A stretch of 64,000 nt of DNA, from assembly GCA_964445985.1 (NCBI GenBank), contig CAYUMU010000011.1, positions 1 through 64,000 of the forward strand, in the 5' to 3' direction. The DNA comes from CAYUMU01 sp964445985. Its GTDB lineage: Bacteria; Planctomycetota; Planctomycetia; Pirellulales; S012-138. Within the stretch, counting starts at the first letter, position 1. Each line of letters opens with the position of its first letter. Below are positions 54,988-63,942 of this stretch, piece after piece. The notes below the pieces were generated by a model. That model worked only from the letters and a program-made list of their open reading frames with translations, had not been told where the DNA came from and did no database searches. The position numbers and the translations under genes are program-made.

Positions 54988-57548
54988 GGTTCTCTCCCTG
55001 GCCGCACTATGGGCCGGCTGTAGCCCGACACCCCTGGATCACGCGGATGAGGCAAAACGGTTGATTGAGGGCGCTCACTTAGCTCATTGAGCAACCAAGG
55101 GGGTACGTCTTGTTGGTCGAGCGAATCGACGGGCACGATGGTTCCTGGCTCCATGGCCAGGGGGCCTTGCAGGCCCACCGCTCCGGCCTGGGCCGCATCG
55201 GCCGGCACGCCCGCGGCCATGTTGGCCCGCAGTTCGATGGCGGCTCGGCTGCTGGGGTTGATTTCGAGCGAGAGTTGAATGTAGCGCCAGGCCCGCTCTC
55301 GATCGCCCTGCTGGTAGGCTTGTTTGGCCAGGCGATAATACTTTTCGCCCAGGTAATTGCGGGTGAAGTGGCTCATTTGATCGGCCTGGTTTTGATGGCG
55401 GCGATGGAAATCGCAGGCCGCCTGATCGCCTTCGATGTTCATCTCGGGTTCGGTGACGATTCGCGGCGTTAGCAGCACCACAATTTCGCGGCGTTGGGTT
55501 TGCTCGGCGGTCGTCTGAAAGAACTTGCCCAGCAGCGGCAGGCTGCCCAGCAGGGGAACCTGTTTGGTGTCGGTCTTGAGGTCTTCGCGCATCAGGCCGC
55601 CGATGATGACGGTGGCGCCGTCGCGGACCATCACGTTGGAGGTGACTTTGGTGACGTCTTTGTCGGGCAGGGTGAAGCCGGCCTCGACGCGAACGCGGCC
55701 GGTGGAGAGTTCGGGGTGCACTTCCATGCGGATCAGGCCGTCGGGCGAGATGAAGGGTCGCAGGCGGAGCTGGGTGCCGACTTCCAAGAATTCCACGCTT
55801 TGGGTGGCCGTGGTTTCGGTGACGGTGGTGTTCACGTAGCCCAACTGGGCGCCGATGAGAATCTCGGCGCGCTGCTTGTTGAGCACCATCACGCGGGGCG
55901 AGGCAATCACGCTGGTATCGCCGATGGTTTCGAGGCATTTGACGAACGAGCCCATGTTGCTGTCGAGAAAGGCGAACTTGAGTCCGCCGTTTTCGTAGTT
56001 CACGCCGTCCAAGCTGGTGATCGGGGCTCCCACGCCCAGGCGAATGGTGCCCTGGTTGCGGAGGAACTCGAAATCGACGCCGCACTCATGTTTGTCGTCG
56101 AGGACCACGCTGAGAATCATGGCTTCGATGGCCACCTGCATGGGGCGGCGATCGAGTTCGCGCATGACCTGGTCGATTTCGGCGAGCACGGTCACGCGGT
56201 CTTGAACCAGCACGGCCTCGCCTTCGGCCAGGTTGTCGCCGCCGGCTTCGCTATCGTTGGGGGCGATGCCCTGCTTGGCGGGCGTGGTGACGCTGATGCG
56301 GCCAATGCTGGGCGTGAGTAGCGGCGTGATCAGCAGTTGCAGTTCGTAAGCGGTGATGTAGCTGGGGCGATAAACCCTGGTTTCGATGGCGTCGTTGGAT
56401 TGTTCGATTTCGAGAAAATCCGCGGGCGTGCCAACGTAAATGAAGTTGTTTTCGCGGCGGGCAATGTAGCCGGTCGAGCGGAGGATGGCGTTGAGGGCCG
56501 CATCGACGGTCACCCGGTTGAGGGCGACGGAGACTTGCCCCATCACACTTTTGGTGGTGACAATGTTCACGCCGGCTTGCTCGCCGAGCATGGTGAGCAC
56601 GTCTCGCAAGTCTTCGTTCCGGGCGAAGATTTCCATATGCTCGTCCCGCGGCCGCACCGGAGCGGCCGTGCCTGGCGCTAGCTCGTCGGAGCGGCGCATC
56701 CGCAAGCTTTCGGCGGGGAGCGGGCCGTGGGGCGCCGCGCCGTTCGGATTGGCCGGCGGCGGATATTGAGCCGCGGGATCGGGCAGCGCGGGGTTGGCCG
56801 GCGCATGAGCGGGCGGCGGCAGATCGGGCTGGATGCGCTCGCCGGACGAACGATCGGGCTCGCTGAAGTTGGGCCGGGGGCGAATTTCTTGCGCCAGGTT
56901 TGCGCTGGCGAAACCGACGGTCGATCGCGCCGGGGTGTTCGCCGCTGCCAGCGGAGCGGCGTGGGCCGCCAACTGCACCGGCGACTCTTGCCAGAGTTGG
57001 CCCACCCGGTTGACAAATCGCTCGGCGAGTTGGTCGCCCAAGGCGTTCATGTCGGTGTGGTGGGGCAGGTGTTGGCGAGAAGGGGACGGCTCGCGAGCAC
57101 TACCCTGGTTGCTGGCATCGCCTGGCAGGTGCGAATGGTTGAGCAGCGGCGCGCTGTCTTGCAAGGCCGGATCGAGCAGCAACGGAGCGGACGGCGCTTC
57201 GGGCTCGTGATCGGGATGCACTGGCAAGGCGCGGGCTTGCACTTGCAGGGGATTGTCGGCGGACGGCTGCGAATGGACGCCGAGCGGAGTGCTGGCCGAG
57301 GCAGGTTGCGCGCCTCGATCGGCTGCCAGGGCATTGTTTGTGGCGACGCCGTTTCTGGAGTTGCCATTTATGGCGGTGCCCTGCTCGGGGCCAGCGACCT
57401 GGCTGCCGGTTAGCGAGTGCGTGGCATCGCTGCTGGCCGAGAGCGCTGCTTCTTGGGTGGAGCTGAGCTCGGCCGAGACATACACGGCAAGCGCGGCGCC
57501 GCCCAAGCAGCAGACCAGGAACATGAAGATTTTAGCGAAGCGAGCCAT
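54984..57548 (-). CDS. Secretin (PilQ/GspD family) with C-terminal TPR
   Basis: This 854-residue protein has a signal segment (residues 5-30) and a 250-residue Pro/Ala-rich region. An N0/N1-like domain follows (IFARNEDLRDVLTMLGEQAG), then a secretin domain with the signature GATVIIGGLMREDL and PLLGSLPLLGKFF. Secretins form the outer-membrane ring through which pili or substrates pass. After the secretin core a TPR-like motif (KQAYQQGDRERAWRYIQLSL) and a short tail are appended, which most secretins lack. It is followed, with coupled translation, by the TPR lipoprotein gene. Confidence 0.92.
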   Translation of the reverse strand: MARFAKIFMFLVCCLGGAALAVYVSAELSSTQEAALSASSDATHSLTGSQVAGPEQGTAINGNSRNGVATNNALAADRGAQPASASTPLGVHSQPSADNPLQVQARALPVHPDHEPEAPSAPLLLDPALQDSAPLLNHSHLPGDASNQGSAREPSPSRQHLPHHTDMNALGDQLAERFVNRVGQLWQESPVQLAAHAAPLAAANTPARSTVGFASANLAQEIRPRPNFSEPDRSSGERIQPDLPPPAHAPANPALPDPAAQYPPPANPNGAAPHGPLPAESLRMRRSDELAPGTAAPVRPRDEHMEIFARNEDLRDVLTMLGEQAGVNIVTTKSVMGQVSVALNRVTVDAALNAILRSTGYIARRENNFIYVGTPADFLEIEQSNDAIETRVYRPSYITAYELQLLITPLLTPSIGRISVTTPAKQGIAPNDSEAGGDNLAEGEAVLVQDRVTVLAEIDQVMRELDRRPMQVAIEAMILSVVLDDKHECGVDFEFLRNQGTIRLGVGAPITSLDGVNYENGGLKFAFLDSNMGSFVKCLETIGDTSVIASPRVMVLNKQRAEILIGAQLGYVNTTVTETTATQSVEFLEVGTQLRLRPFISPDGLIRMEVHPELSTGRVRVEAGFTLPDKDVTKVTSNVMVRDGATVIIGGLMREDLKTDTKQVPLLGSLPLLGKFFQTTAEQTQRREIVVLLTPRIVTEPEMNIEGDQAACDFHRRHQNQADQMSHFTRNYLGEKYYRLAKQAYQQGDRERAWRYIQLSLEINPSSRAAIELRANMAAGVPADAAQAGAVGLQGPLAMEPGTIVPVDSLDQQDVPPWLLNELSERPQSTVLPHPRDPGVSGYSRPIVRPGREP

Positions 57549-57647
57549 GAATCATCCGTGAAACGCGGCGGTCGGGGGCGGCTACTTAAAGGGCGACAAG
57601 GATCGGCTGCCCGAGTTTAGATTTGGATTCGAATGGTTTGTGACGCT

Positions 57648-57799
57648 GGTTGGGTACTCGCCGTGCGCTGGGTACTCGCCTTGTGCTGGGTTCCCGCCCC
57701 CGTCGTCACGAGGGCAGGCTCCGCGCGGGAATGACGGTTTTTGGGACTGGGTTCCCGCCTGCGCGGGAATGACGGGAAGTAAATGCGAGCGGGAATGAC
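57648..57799. repeat. Tandem and palindromic repeats between PilP-like and secretin genes
   Basis: Three tandem units of a CTGGGTACTCGCC-like word (57648-57700) run into three GCGGGAATGAC/TTCCCGC palindromic units (to 57799). The same palindromic words recur at 59135-59164 and 60175-60266 in other gaps of the cluster, so this is a REP/BIME-like family. The gap 57549-57802 has no gene. Confidence 0.65.
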
Positions 57800-57802
57800 G
57801 GA

Positions 57803-58504
57803 TCAGGGTTGCTGAGGGCGAATCTCCAGTTGCGAGCTACCGATGCGGCGGCGGAACGGCTGTTCGAATAGTTGCTGGTCGGATGCTCTTCGCACCACGA
57901 TCCGGTCGCGTTCGATTTGCAGCAGCAGGTAGGCGACTTCTCCCTGGTAAATGGTGTCGCCCGCCTGATAGGGCCGGCCACCGATCAGGGCGGTGCGCTG
58001 CGAGGGTCCGATCGCGATGCTGGTCAGCGGCAACTGAAGTTTTTCGGGCGGCAAGGCAGCCGCGGCGGCGGCCGCGGCTTGCTGTGCTCGCTCGTGGTCG
58101 GTTTCGTCTACCACCGGGGGCGCCTCCACGGGCGGTTCGGGGGGCAATACGGGCTGAAAGGGATTTCGCGTGACCACCAAGGCGGCCGCGGGACGCATGC
58201 GTTGATCTTGCTCGATCCAACTCAGCACATGGCGCCACGACGATTGCCGGGACGCCGGGGCGGCCGCGGTCGGCGGAACCGTGGAGCCCTGGCTTGGCTG
58301 CTGAGGGATGGAAATTGCCGAGGTCACTTGCAATCCTTGGGGCGACACCGCTTGGGTTTTGTCTTTGGAGTTTTTGTTCAGCATGCCGGTCAGCAGCGGA
58401 GCCCAGTACCAAAGGGCAACGCCAGCCAGCAGTGCCAGCAAGGCGGCCTTCTTGGGCGAGCGGCGCATTTCGCTGATTAAGCGTTGTGACAGGTTAGCCG
58501 ACAT
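57803..58504 (-). CDS. PilP/GspC-like inner-membrane assembly protein
   Basis: This 233-residue protein has one N-terminal transmembrane helix (about 19-38). A Pro/Ala-rich linker follows with VVTRNPFQPVLPP, the RNPF-type word of PilP/GspC linkers. A C-terminal HR-like beta domain reads LTSIAIGPSQRTALIGGRPY, with DTIYQGEVAYLLLQIERDRIVVRR. It would connect the PilMNO complex to the secretin in the periplasm. The assignment rests on these features and on its place between PilO-like and secretin genes. Confidence 0.75.
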   Translation of the reverse strand: MSANLSQRLISEMRRSPKKAALLALLAGVALWYWAPLLTGMLNKNSKDKTQAVSPQGLQVTSAISIPQQPSQGSTVPPTAAAPASRQSSWRHVLSWIEQDQRMRPAAALVVTRNPFQPVLPPEPPVEAPPVVDETDHERAQQAAAAAAAALPPEKLQLPLTSIAIGPSQRTALIGGRPYQAGDTIYQGEVAYLLLQIERDRIVVRRASDQQLFEQPFRRRIGSSQLEIRPQQP

Positions 58505-58552
58505 GGTGTTATCTTCCGGCTCCGTAGTTATCGGACGAACGACTAGGTTTAC

Positions 58553-59113
58553 CTAATCGGAATGGTCCGACTTTTCGGTAAAAATTGCCAACTTCAACTC
58601 ACAGGAAAGGATTGCCTGGTTTTCCTTGTCGGGCGAGAGGCGGACTTCGTCCAGCCAAACGGTCCATGGCAATCCTTCCAACGCGCCCAATGACGTGAAT
58701 AGCTGCTGCAATGTGCCTCGGCACGTGACCCGCACGGCGACTTCGCGAAGATAGTTGCGATCGTGTTTGGGCTCCGGCTGGAAATGCGTGGTGCGGGCGC
58801 CGCTAGCAGCGATTGCCAGCGATAGCCCGCCAAACATGCGGGCTGTTTCCGGCCGCGACGACTCTTGCCAGGCGCTGACGTAACGGGTCGTGCGCTGGGT
58901 TTCGTCGCGGAGGCGATCGACCTGCGCGGGCAACAGCAGGGCCTGCTCCATCAACTGTCGCTGCTCCCCTATCTCGTCGCGGAGGGCAGAGATTTCGCGT
59001 TCCACCGGACGGTAGATCCATCCCAGGTAGGCTGCCGTGCCGGCCGCCAGCACGACAATGATTTTCACATTGCTGAGCTTGGAAGCGGGGCGTTTCTTAG
59101 GGGCGGGCGGCAT
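58553..59113 (-). CDS. PilO/GspM-like assembly protein
   Basis: This 186-residue protein has a single N-terminal helix (about 17-34), a coiled-coil segment (PVEREISALRDEIGEQRQLM) and a C-terminal ferredoxin-like domain (VAVRVTCRGTLQQLFTSLGA). This is the typical PilO build. It pairs with the PilN-like protein in the inner-membrane alignment complex. It lies 48 bases upstream of the PilP-like gene. Confidence 0.82.
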   Translation of the reverse strand: MPPAPKKRPASKLSNVKIIVVLAAGTAAYLGWIYRPVEREISALRDEIGEQRQLMEQALLLPAQVDRLRDETQRTTRYVSAWQESSRPETARMFGGLSLAIAASGARTTHFQPEPKHDRNYLREVAVRVTCRGTLQQLFTSLGALEGLPWTVWLDEVRLSPDKENQAILSCELKLAIFTEKSDHSD

Positions 59114-59326
59114 GAATCAGCTCGTGTTTCGTGTGCTGGATTCCCGCTTTCGCGGGAAGGACGGGCGCCACTGGCTTTGCCAGTGTGAGTGGGCATCGAA
59201 CATTCGGATCAATGTCGATCTGCTCGGCAGGTTGTGGGCAGATGGGGTTTCGTATTTGGACCAGGTACTCGTAGGCGATGAACTGCGTACTGGCTTGTTT
59301 GTGGTTTGCCACGTGGGGTGGCGGCG
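59114..59326. repeat. Repeat-filled gap between PilN-like and PilO-like genes
   Basis: The gap holds a TTCCCGC/GCGGGAA palindrome (59141-59157) and a CACTGGC-TTT-GCCAGTG hairpin (59169-59185). A related hairpin CACTGGC-GGA-GCCAGTG lies at 59341-59357 within the end of the PilN gene. No coding frame is supported. Confidence 0.65.
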
Positions 59327-60139
59327 CTATGGCCCACGAGCACTGGCGGAGCCAGTGGCACCCAAATCATGAGCACTGGCACTCGGCGGGTCGGCTGGCC
59401 ATGTGGTTTGGGCCGTGCTATCGGGTGACGGATAGAGCGGAGCCTGAGGGCCGCCGGGTTGTCCGTAACCGGCTTTGAGCCGGATGCGGGCTTGGAATTC
59501 GAACCCCGACAGGGGGCCCGACCCCCGCAACGACTCGGCGGAAATCAGATCGACCGCGGCAAAGAACGGATCATCCGACAGTTCGTGCAAGAACGCATGC
59601 AGGGCAGCCTGATCTTGCGCGAGGCCTTTGAGTTGCACAAAGGTGGCCGCCGCGTCGCGTTCTCGACGGAGTTGTTGGAGGTCCATCGCGGCCGGGTGGG
59701 CGGGCGACTTTTTCTCGGCGCCGCCGGCCGTGGGAGGCTGCCACGACGGCTGGCCGCTGCTTTCACTCGAGGTTTGAACCTGCAGTTCATTCAGATGAAT
59801 GGTGGCGGGCAGTTGCGGCAGGATGGCTTTGATCAACTGGGTGCGGGGCCAGGGGTGTTCCAAATAGGTGATCAGTTCGGCCGCCGCGCGTTGCTGTTCG
59901 AGCCGCTGCTGCCAATGGATCAACTCGTGAGACAGCAGTTGGGCGTTGGCCACTTGTTGCTTGGCGTCGGCCAACTCGCGATTGGCTTCGGCGAGGCGAG
60001 CCCGCTGCACCACACTTCCCAAGACCAGCAAGCCCACGTAGGCCCCCAGCACGAGCACCCGCCACACGAAGTTCTTTCGCTGGGCATGCTGCTCGCGGTA
60101 GCGCGGCGGCAGAAAATCAATCTGTTCCCACGTGGTCAC
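59327..60139 (-). CDS. PilN-like assembly protein
   Basis: This 270-residue protein starts with the PilN hallmark IDFLPPRYREQ (residues 7-17), which binds PilM in the cytoplasm. A transmembrane helix (about 27-45), a coiled coil (AEANRELADAKQQVANAQLL) and a periplasmic alpha/beta domain follow. The tail from about residue 235 is low-complexity, and its last codons (GATGSASARGP) come from the dispersed CACTGGC hairpin repeat. The C-terminus therefore appears to have been extended or replaced by a repeat insertion. Confidence 0.85.
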   Translation of the reverse strand: MTTWEQIDFLPPRYREQHAQRKNFVWRVLVLGAYVGLLVLGSVVQRARLAEANRELADAKQQVANAQLLSHELIHWQQRLEQQRAAAELITYLEHPWPRTQLIKAILPQLPATIHLNELQVQTSSESSGQPSWQPPTAGGAEKKSPAHPAAMDLQQLRRERDAAATFVQLKGLAQDQAALHAFLHELSDDPFFAAVDLISAESLRGSGPLSGFEFQARIRLKAGYGQPGGPQAPLYPSPDSTAQTTWPADPPSASAHDLGATGSASARGP

Positions 60140-60174
60140 GGCTTCGGTTTGTCCTCAGGTTTTACTTTCGTGCT

Positions 60175-60266
60175 CTGGATTCCCGCCCCCGTTTTCACGA
60201 GGGCAGGCTCTGCGCGGGAATGACAAGTTTTGCTGGACTGGGTTCCCGCCTTCGCGGGAATGACGG
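60175..60266. repeat. REP-like palindromes between pilM and PilN-like genes
   Basis: TTCCCGCCCCCG onward to GCGGGAATGAC, then a second TTCCCGCCTTCGCGGGAA hairpin (60243-60260). The arrangement matches 57690-57778, including the word CACGAGGGCAGGCTC between the arms. Confidence 0.7.
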
Positions 60267-60283
60267 ATGGTTTGGCTCTGGCC

Positions 60284-61339
60284 TTAAGACTCCCGTGGTT
60301 TGAGCGCCAGCCCCGCGGCCACGTCCCATTGCGGAGGGCGGCCGGGGAGCAATTGCACATCGCAGCCGCGGAGGGGTTCGCCAATTTCGGCCGGCAAATT
60401 CAAGCGCTGGCCGAAGGCCTCGGCCAGGTAGGTGGTCGCTTCTCCCCCGCCGAGCAGCAGGCGAGAAATGGAGTGGCCGCGAAAGGTGACGCTGTAGTAC
60501 CGCAGGCACAAGGCGATTTCGTTGGCCAGGCGATCGAGCACCGGGCGGATGGCGTCGTTGACGGTGCGGGAAATTTCGGGGTCTTGGCGATCGCTTCGCC
60601 GTTCGCCGTTGTTGCGCCGCAGCAGAGCGGCGTCGGCGGCCTTCATTTTGAGCAGCCGGGCCGCGGATTCGTCGAGGTGACGTCCGCCGACGTCGATGTA
60701 TTTGATGAACAGCACCTTGTCGCCCTGGGTGATGACCACGGCGGTGTTGGAACTGCCGAGGTGAACCAGCAGCGTGCCGGTTTGGCGATCTTCTTCGCGA
60801 CGATAAACGTGGTTGTAGCAGCGAACCAGCGAGACCGGTTCGGCATCGACGGCGACGGGCCGGAGACCTGCCCTCTCGATAACTTCGAGGGATCGTTCGA
60901 GGGAGGCGCGGCGACAGGCCATGACAATGACTTCGCGCTTGGTGCGGTCGCCGTGCCGGACATCGCCCGCTTCGAGATAGCGCAGTTCGGCTTCCGACAC
61001 GTCGAACGGCAACCGGCCCCCGGCTTCCTGGCGAACCTGGCTGGCCAGCGATTCTTCGCCCTTGGTGACGCGCACGTTTTGCACGAACAGTTCGCGCGGC
61101 CCCAGGCAAACCACGGCCTGGCGTCCGTGAAAGCCATTGGATTCGATGGTTTGTTTGAGCATTTCGGCCGCGAGGGCATCGCGGCTCCGCGGGTCTTCTT
61201 CGTCGTCGCCGGGGAAAGGGCAGCGAACCGCGGCCACGACGCTGGATTGGTCCGCCGACAACTGGAGCAATTTCAGCGAATTGCGCCCCCAATCGACAGC
61301 GATGGGCCCGAAGCGGGCTTGTCCAATCCAACCGACCAT
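60284..61339 (-). CDS. pilM: PilM, actin-like assembly protein
   Basis: This 351-residue protein has the actin-like ATPase fold of PilM: VDWGRNSLKLLQL near the start (15-27), the CLGPRELFVQNVRV strand region, VHLGSSNTAVVI as the second phosphate-binding motif and LLLGGGEATTYLAEAF as the adenosine motif. It binds ATP in the cytoplasm and recruits PilN through the N-terminal peptide seen in the next gene. It stands before the PilN-, PilO- and PilP-like genes in the classical order. Confidence 0.9.
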   Translation of the reverse strand: MVGWIGQARFGPIAVDWGRNSLKLLQLSADQSSVVAAVRCPFPGDDEEDPRSRDALAAEMLKQTIESNGFHGRQAVVCLGPRELFVQNVRVTKGEESLASQVRQEAGGRLPFDVSEAELRYLEAGDVRHGDRTKREVIVMACRRASLERSLEVIERAGLRPVAVDAEPVSLVRCYNHVYRREEDRQTGTLLVHLGSSNTAVVITQGDKVLFIKYIDVGGRHLDESAARLLKMKAADAALLRRNNGERRSDRQDPEISRTVNDAIRPVLDRLANEIALCLRYYSVTFRGHSISRLLLGGGEATTYLAEAFGQRLNLPAEIGEPLRGCDVQLLPGRPPQWDVAAGLALKPRES

Positions 61340-61420
61340 GTTGCGGCGTTTCCTTGCGAAAGTGTTTCAATGGTTTCCGGAATCAACGGGTTGCCCTGCC
61401 CGCCCCTTCTCTCTTCTCTC

Positions 61421-61975
61421 TTATGGCGGGGGAGCAATGGACTGCAGGCTACCGACGCGGGTGAGGCCGGTCACGGGATCGATCCGCAGCGAAATCCAGC
61501 GTTGGCTGGCCGCCTGGCCGGCCGACAGCCAGACGGTGGTTTCGGAAGCCGAGGTGGTTGCCCCCAGGGCGCCGAACTCCACGCTGGCAACGGCGGCCCC
61601 GCTGCCGTTCTTGGCCTTGACCAATTGCACCGGCGGACCCAGCATTGGCAGCCGATCCAACCGCCCAATCCGTTGTGTGGGCGGGTCGGATGCGGAACCA
61701 AAGCCATCGGTAGGCAATACATGCAGGGCCGGGTTGGCGCCGACATGCTGCAATTCATACTGCTGGTTGATCACATTGAAGGTCACGCGATATTTGCTAT
61801 TCCCCATGACGGCCAGGCTGCGCGCGGAGTTGAGATCGGCGGCAAACACCTCCGCGGCCGACACCAGGTGCTCGCTGGTGGCCGGCTGCACGCTGGGGAT
61901 GGCCAGGGCGGCCAAGATTCCCAGGAGCGCCAGCACGATCAACAACTCGATCAGCGTGAGCGCGCTTCGTGTCAC
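61421..61975 (-). CDS. Type II pseudopilin (GspH/FimT-like)
   Basis: This 184-residue protein starts with a prepilin signal: a very short basic leader and then LTLIELLIVLALLGILAALA, with Glu at the fifth position of the mature form (cleavage before LTLIE; the residue before it is Ala, not the usual Gly). Position, length and the FAADLNSARSLAVMGNSKYRV stretch fit GspH/FimT minor pseudopilins. A prepilin peptidase is needed and is not in this window. It begins the PilM-led run of genes. Confidence 0.88.
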   Translation of the reverse strand: MTRSALTLIELLIVLALLGILAALAIPSVQPATSEHLVSAAEVFAADLNSARSLAVMGNSKYRVTFNVINQQYELQHVGANPALHVLPTDGFGSASDPPTQRIGRLDRLPMLGPPVQLVKAKNGSGAAVASVEFGALGATTSASETTVWLSAGQAASQRWISLRIDPVTGLTRVGSLQSIAPPP

Positions 61976-62018
61976 CGTGGAGCCGATTGCCTCTCTGGCA
62001 GGCAGGATTTGCCGACGA

Positions 62019-62261
62019 CTAGGGCGTCTTCAGCATGATCTGCAGCTTGCCCGACGTTAGTAACTCGTTTTGCTGTTTGAGTAGGAGTTTGATTTCTTGC
62101 AACTCGTGGATGGTTTGAAACCGCTGCTCCACCGCATTGGCAAATGGCAGCTTGGGCGGGTCGGGTTGTCCACTGGTTGATTGTTGAAAGCCTAGCACGC
62201 ACCAGAAGCCTACATTGAGAACCACCAGCGCCAAAAAGCGATTACGTGTACTGTTGAACAT
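62019..62261 (-). CDS. Small membrane protein at the head of the pilus cluster
   Basis: This 80-residue protein has one hydrophobic helix (about residues 9-26) and then a hydrophilic part with a short coiled-coil-like stretch (HELQEIKLLLKQQNELL). GGAG lies eight bases before the ATG. It is 43 bases upstream of the pseudopilin gene on the same strand, so it is probably the first gene of that operon. I do not recognise it. Confidence 0.65.
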   Translation of the reverse strand: MFNSTRNRFLALVVLNVGFWCVLGFQQSTSGQPDPPKLPFANAVEQRFQTIHELQEIKLLLKQQNELLTSGKLQIMLKTP

Positions 62262-62571
62262 TCTTCAATCTCCGTTTGGTGAGAATTGGCAACACACCTG
62301 GGGGGTAGACGACCGGTTGGGCGGCGTTTGTGGCCGTGATAGGGTCACTTTCCATTTGAACAATAGGTCGCTCCCTGGCTGGCCACCAATGTCAATCCGA
62401 CCAAAGAGTGCGCTGGCACTTCCCCCAAACGGCCTATTTAGCGCACTGCCAGGGGAGAAAGACGGGTTGCGTTGGAGGGGTGAGCGCGAACAATGGGATT
62501 ATGCGGCTGCTTCCCAAGTAATGTGGGAAAATAGTCAGCGGTCGCTCATACGCACTTCGACGGAGCCCCCC
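62262..62571. other. Divergent promoter region
   Basis: These 310 bases lie between the pilus cluster (leftward) and the beta-propeller gene (rightward) and should contain both promoters. A partial palindrome around AGTGCGC (62409-62455) is the only structure I noticed. An open frame crosses the region into the propeller gene, but its content looks non-coding. Confidence 0.45.
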
Positions 62572-63912
62572 ATGATGCGTGTTGCTAGCTGTTTATTTTT
62601 TGTGATTTGTGTGCTCGTTGCCTGGCCAGCATGGCTGGCGGCGGAAGCGCCCGACGAATTGGCCGCCAAGCGCAACGCCAACTGGCACCAGTGGCGAGGG
62701 CCGCTGGCAACCGGCGTGGCTCCGCTGGCCGATCCGCCGATTCGCTGGGATGAACAAACCAACCTGAAATGGAAGACAGCGCTGCCTGGCGAAGGGAGCG
62801 CCACGCCGATCGTGTGGGAAGACCAGATTTTTGTGGTGGCCGCCATCAAGACGGATCGCACCACCGATAAACCGGCGCCCGCCGACGACTCGGCCAAGAC
62901 GGCCCCGCCGGTGAACTTCTACCAGTTTGTGGTGCTGTGCCTCGATCGCGAAACAGGCAAGATCCGCTGGCAGCAGGTCGCCACCGAAGAGGTGCCGCGC
63001 GAAGGCCAGCATCTCACGAATACCTATGCCTCGGCCTCGCCCATTACCGATGGCCGCCGGCTGTATGTTTCCTTTGGTTCGCGCGGAGTGTACTGCTACG
63101 ACTTGCAAGGCAACTTGCAGTGGAAGCGCGACTTTGGCCCCATGCGCACCCGCTCGGGCTGGGGTGAAGCCGTAACGCCGGCCCTGCACGACGACACCCT
63201 GGCGCTTACCTGGGATCACGAAGACCAGTCGTTTATTGTGGCCCTGGACGCCGAGACGGGCGAAACGCGCTGGAAGGCCGATCGCGACGAGCCCACCAGT
63301 TGGGCCACGCCGCTGATGGTGCCGCGCGACGGCCGCGTGCAAGTGATTGTGAACGGCACCAACCGCGCGCGAAGTTACGATCTGAAGACCGGCGAAGTGC
63401 TCTGGCAATGCGGCGGCCAAACGGTCAACGCGATTCCCTCGCCAGTGGTGATGGATGACACGGTGATCTGCATGTCTGGCTATCGCGGCAGCACGGCGGT
63501 GGCGATTCCGCTCGATGCCCGCGGTGACGTGACGGATTCGGCCGAGATCCTCTGGAGCCACTCGCGAAATACGCCGTATGTGCCTTCGCCGCTGCTGGTG
63601 GGCGAGCGCATCTATTTCACGGCCTCGAACAATGGCATTCTGTCGTGCTTGAATGTTCGCGACGGTTCGCTGGTGTTTGGGCCGGAGCGGCTGCCCGACG
63701 TGGGCAACCTGTACGCCTCGCCGCTGGCGGCCGCCGGACGGATCTACATTACCGGCCGCGACGGGGCAACGCTGGTGCTCAAACAGGGCGACAAGTTGGA
63801 GGTGCTGGCCACGAACGTGATCGACGATCCGATCGATGCCTCGCCCGTGGCCGTGGGCAAGCAACTGCTGCTGCGCGGCAACCGATTCTTGTATTGCTTT
63901 GAAGACGAGTAA
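62572..63912 (+). CDS. Exported PQQ-like beta-propeller protein
   Basis: From ATG 62572 this is 446 residues with a signal peptide (MRVASCLFFVICVLVAWP, cleavage after WLAAE or nearby). Repeated propeller blades each carry the PQQ-like pattern, for example LDRETGKIRWQQ, ALDAETGETRWKA and DLKTGEVLWQCGG. The opening WHQWRGPLATG is common in planctomycete members. These bind no proven cofactor; most are thought to be scaffolds or carbohydrate-related. The open frame reaches back to 62215 without support. Confidence 0.88.
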   Translation: MMRVASCLFFVICVLVAWPAWLAAEAPDELAAKRNANWHQWRGPLATGVAPLADPPIRWDEQTNLKWKTALPGEGSATPIVWEDQIFVVAAIKTDRTTDKPAPADDSAKTAPPVNFYQFVVLCLDRETGKIRWQQVATEEVPREGQHLTNTYASASPITDGRRLYVSFGSRGVYCYDLQGNLQWKRDFGPMRTRSGWGEAVTPALHDDTLALTWDHEDQSFIVALDAETGETRWKADRDEPTSWATPLMVPRDGRVQVIVNGTNRARSYDLKTGEVLWQCGGQTVNAIPSPVVMDDTVICMSGYRGSTAVAIPLDARGDVTDSAEILWSHSRNTPYVPSPLLVGERIYFTASNNGILSCLNVRDGSLVFGPERLPDVGNLYASPLAAAGRIYITGRDGATLVLKQGDKLEVLATNVIDDPIDASPVAVGKQLLLRGNRFLYCFEDE

Positions 63913-63942
63913 CCAGGTCATTCTTTGCGGAGGGCGGCAGTC

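Noticed and set aside
60230..62038. 602-codon plus-strand frame opposite pilM and the pseudopilin gene
   Set aside because: It is antisense to two well-recognised genes; such frames are common at high G+C.
62215..62571. Long N-terminal extension of the beta-propeller protein
   Set aside because: A clear signal peptide starts at the ATG at 62572; the upstream codons look non-coding.
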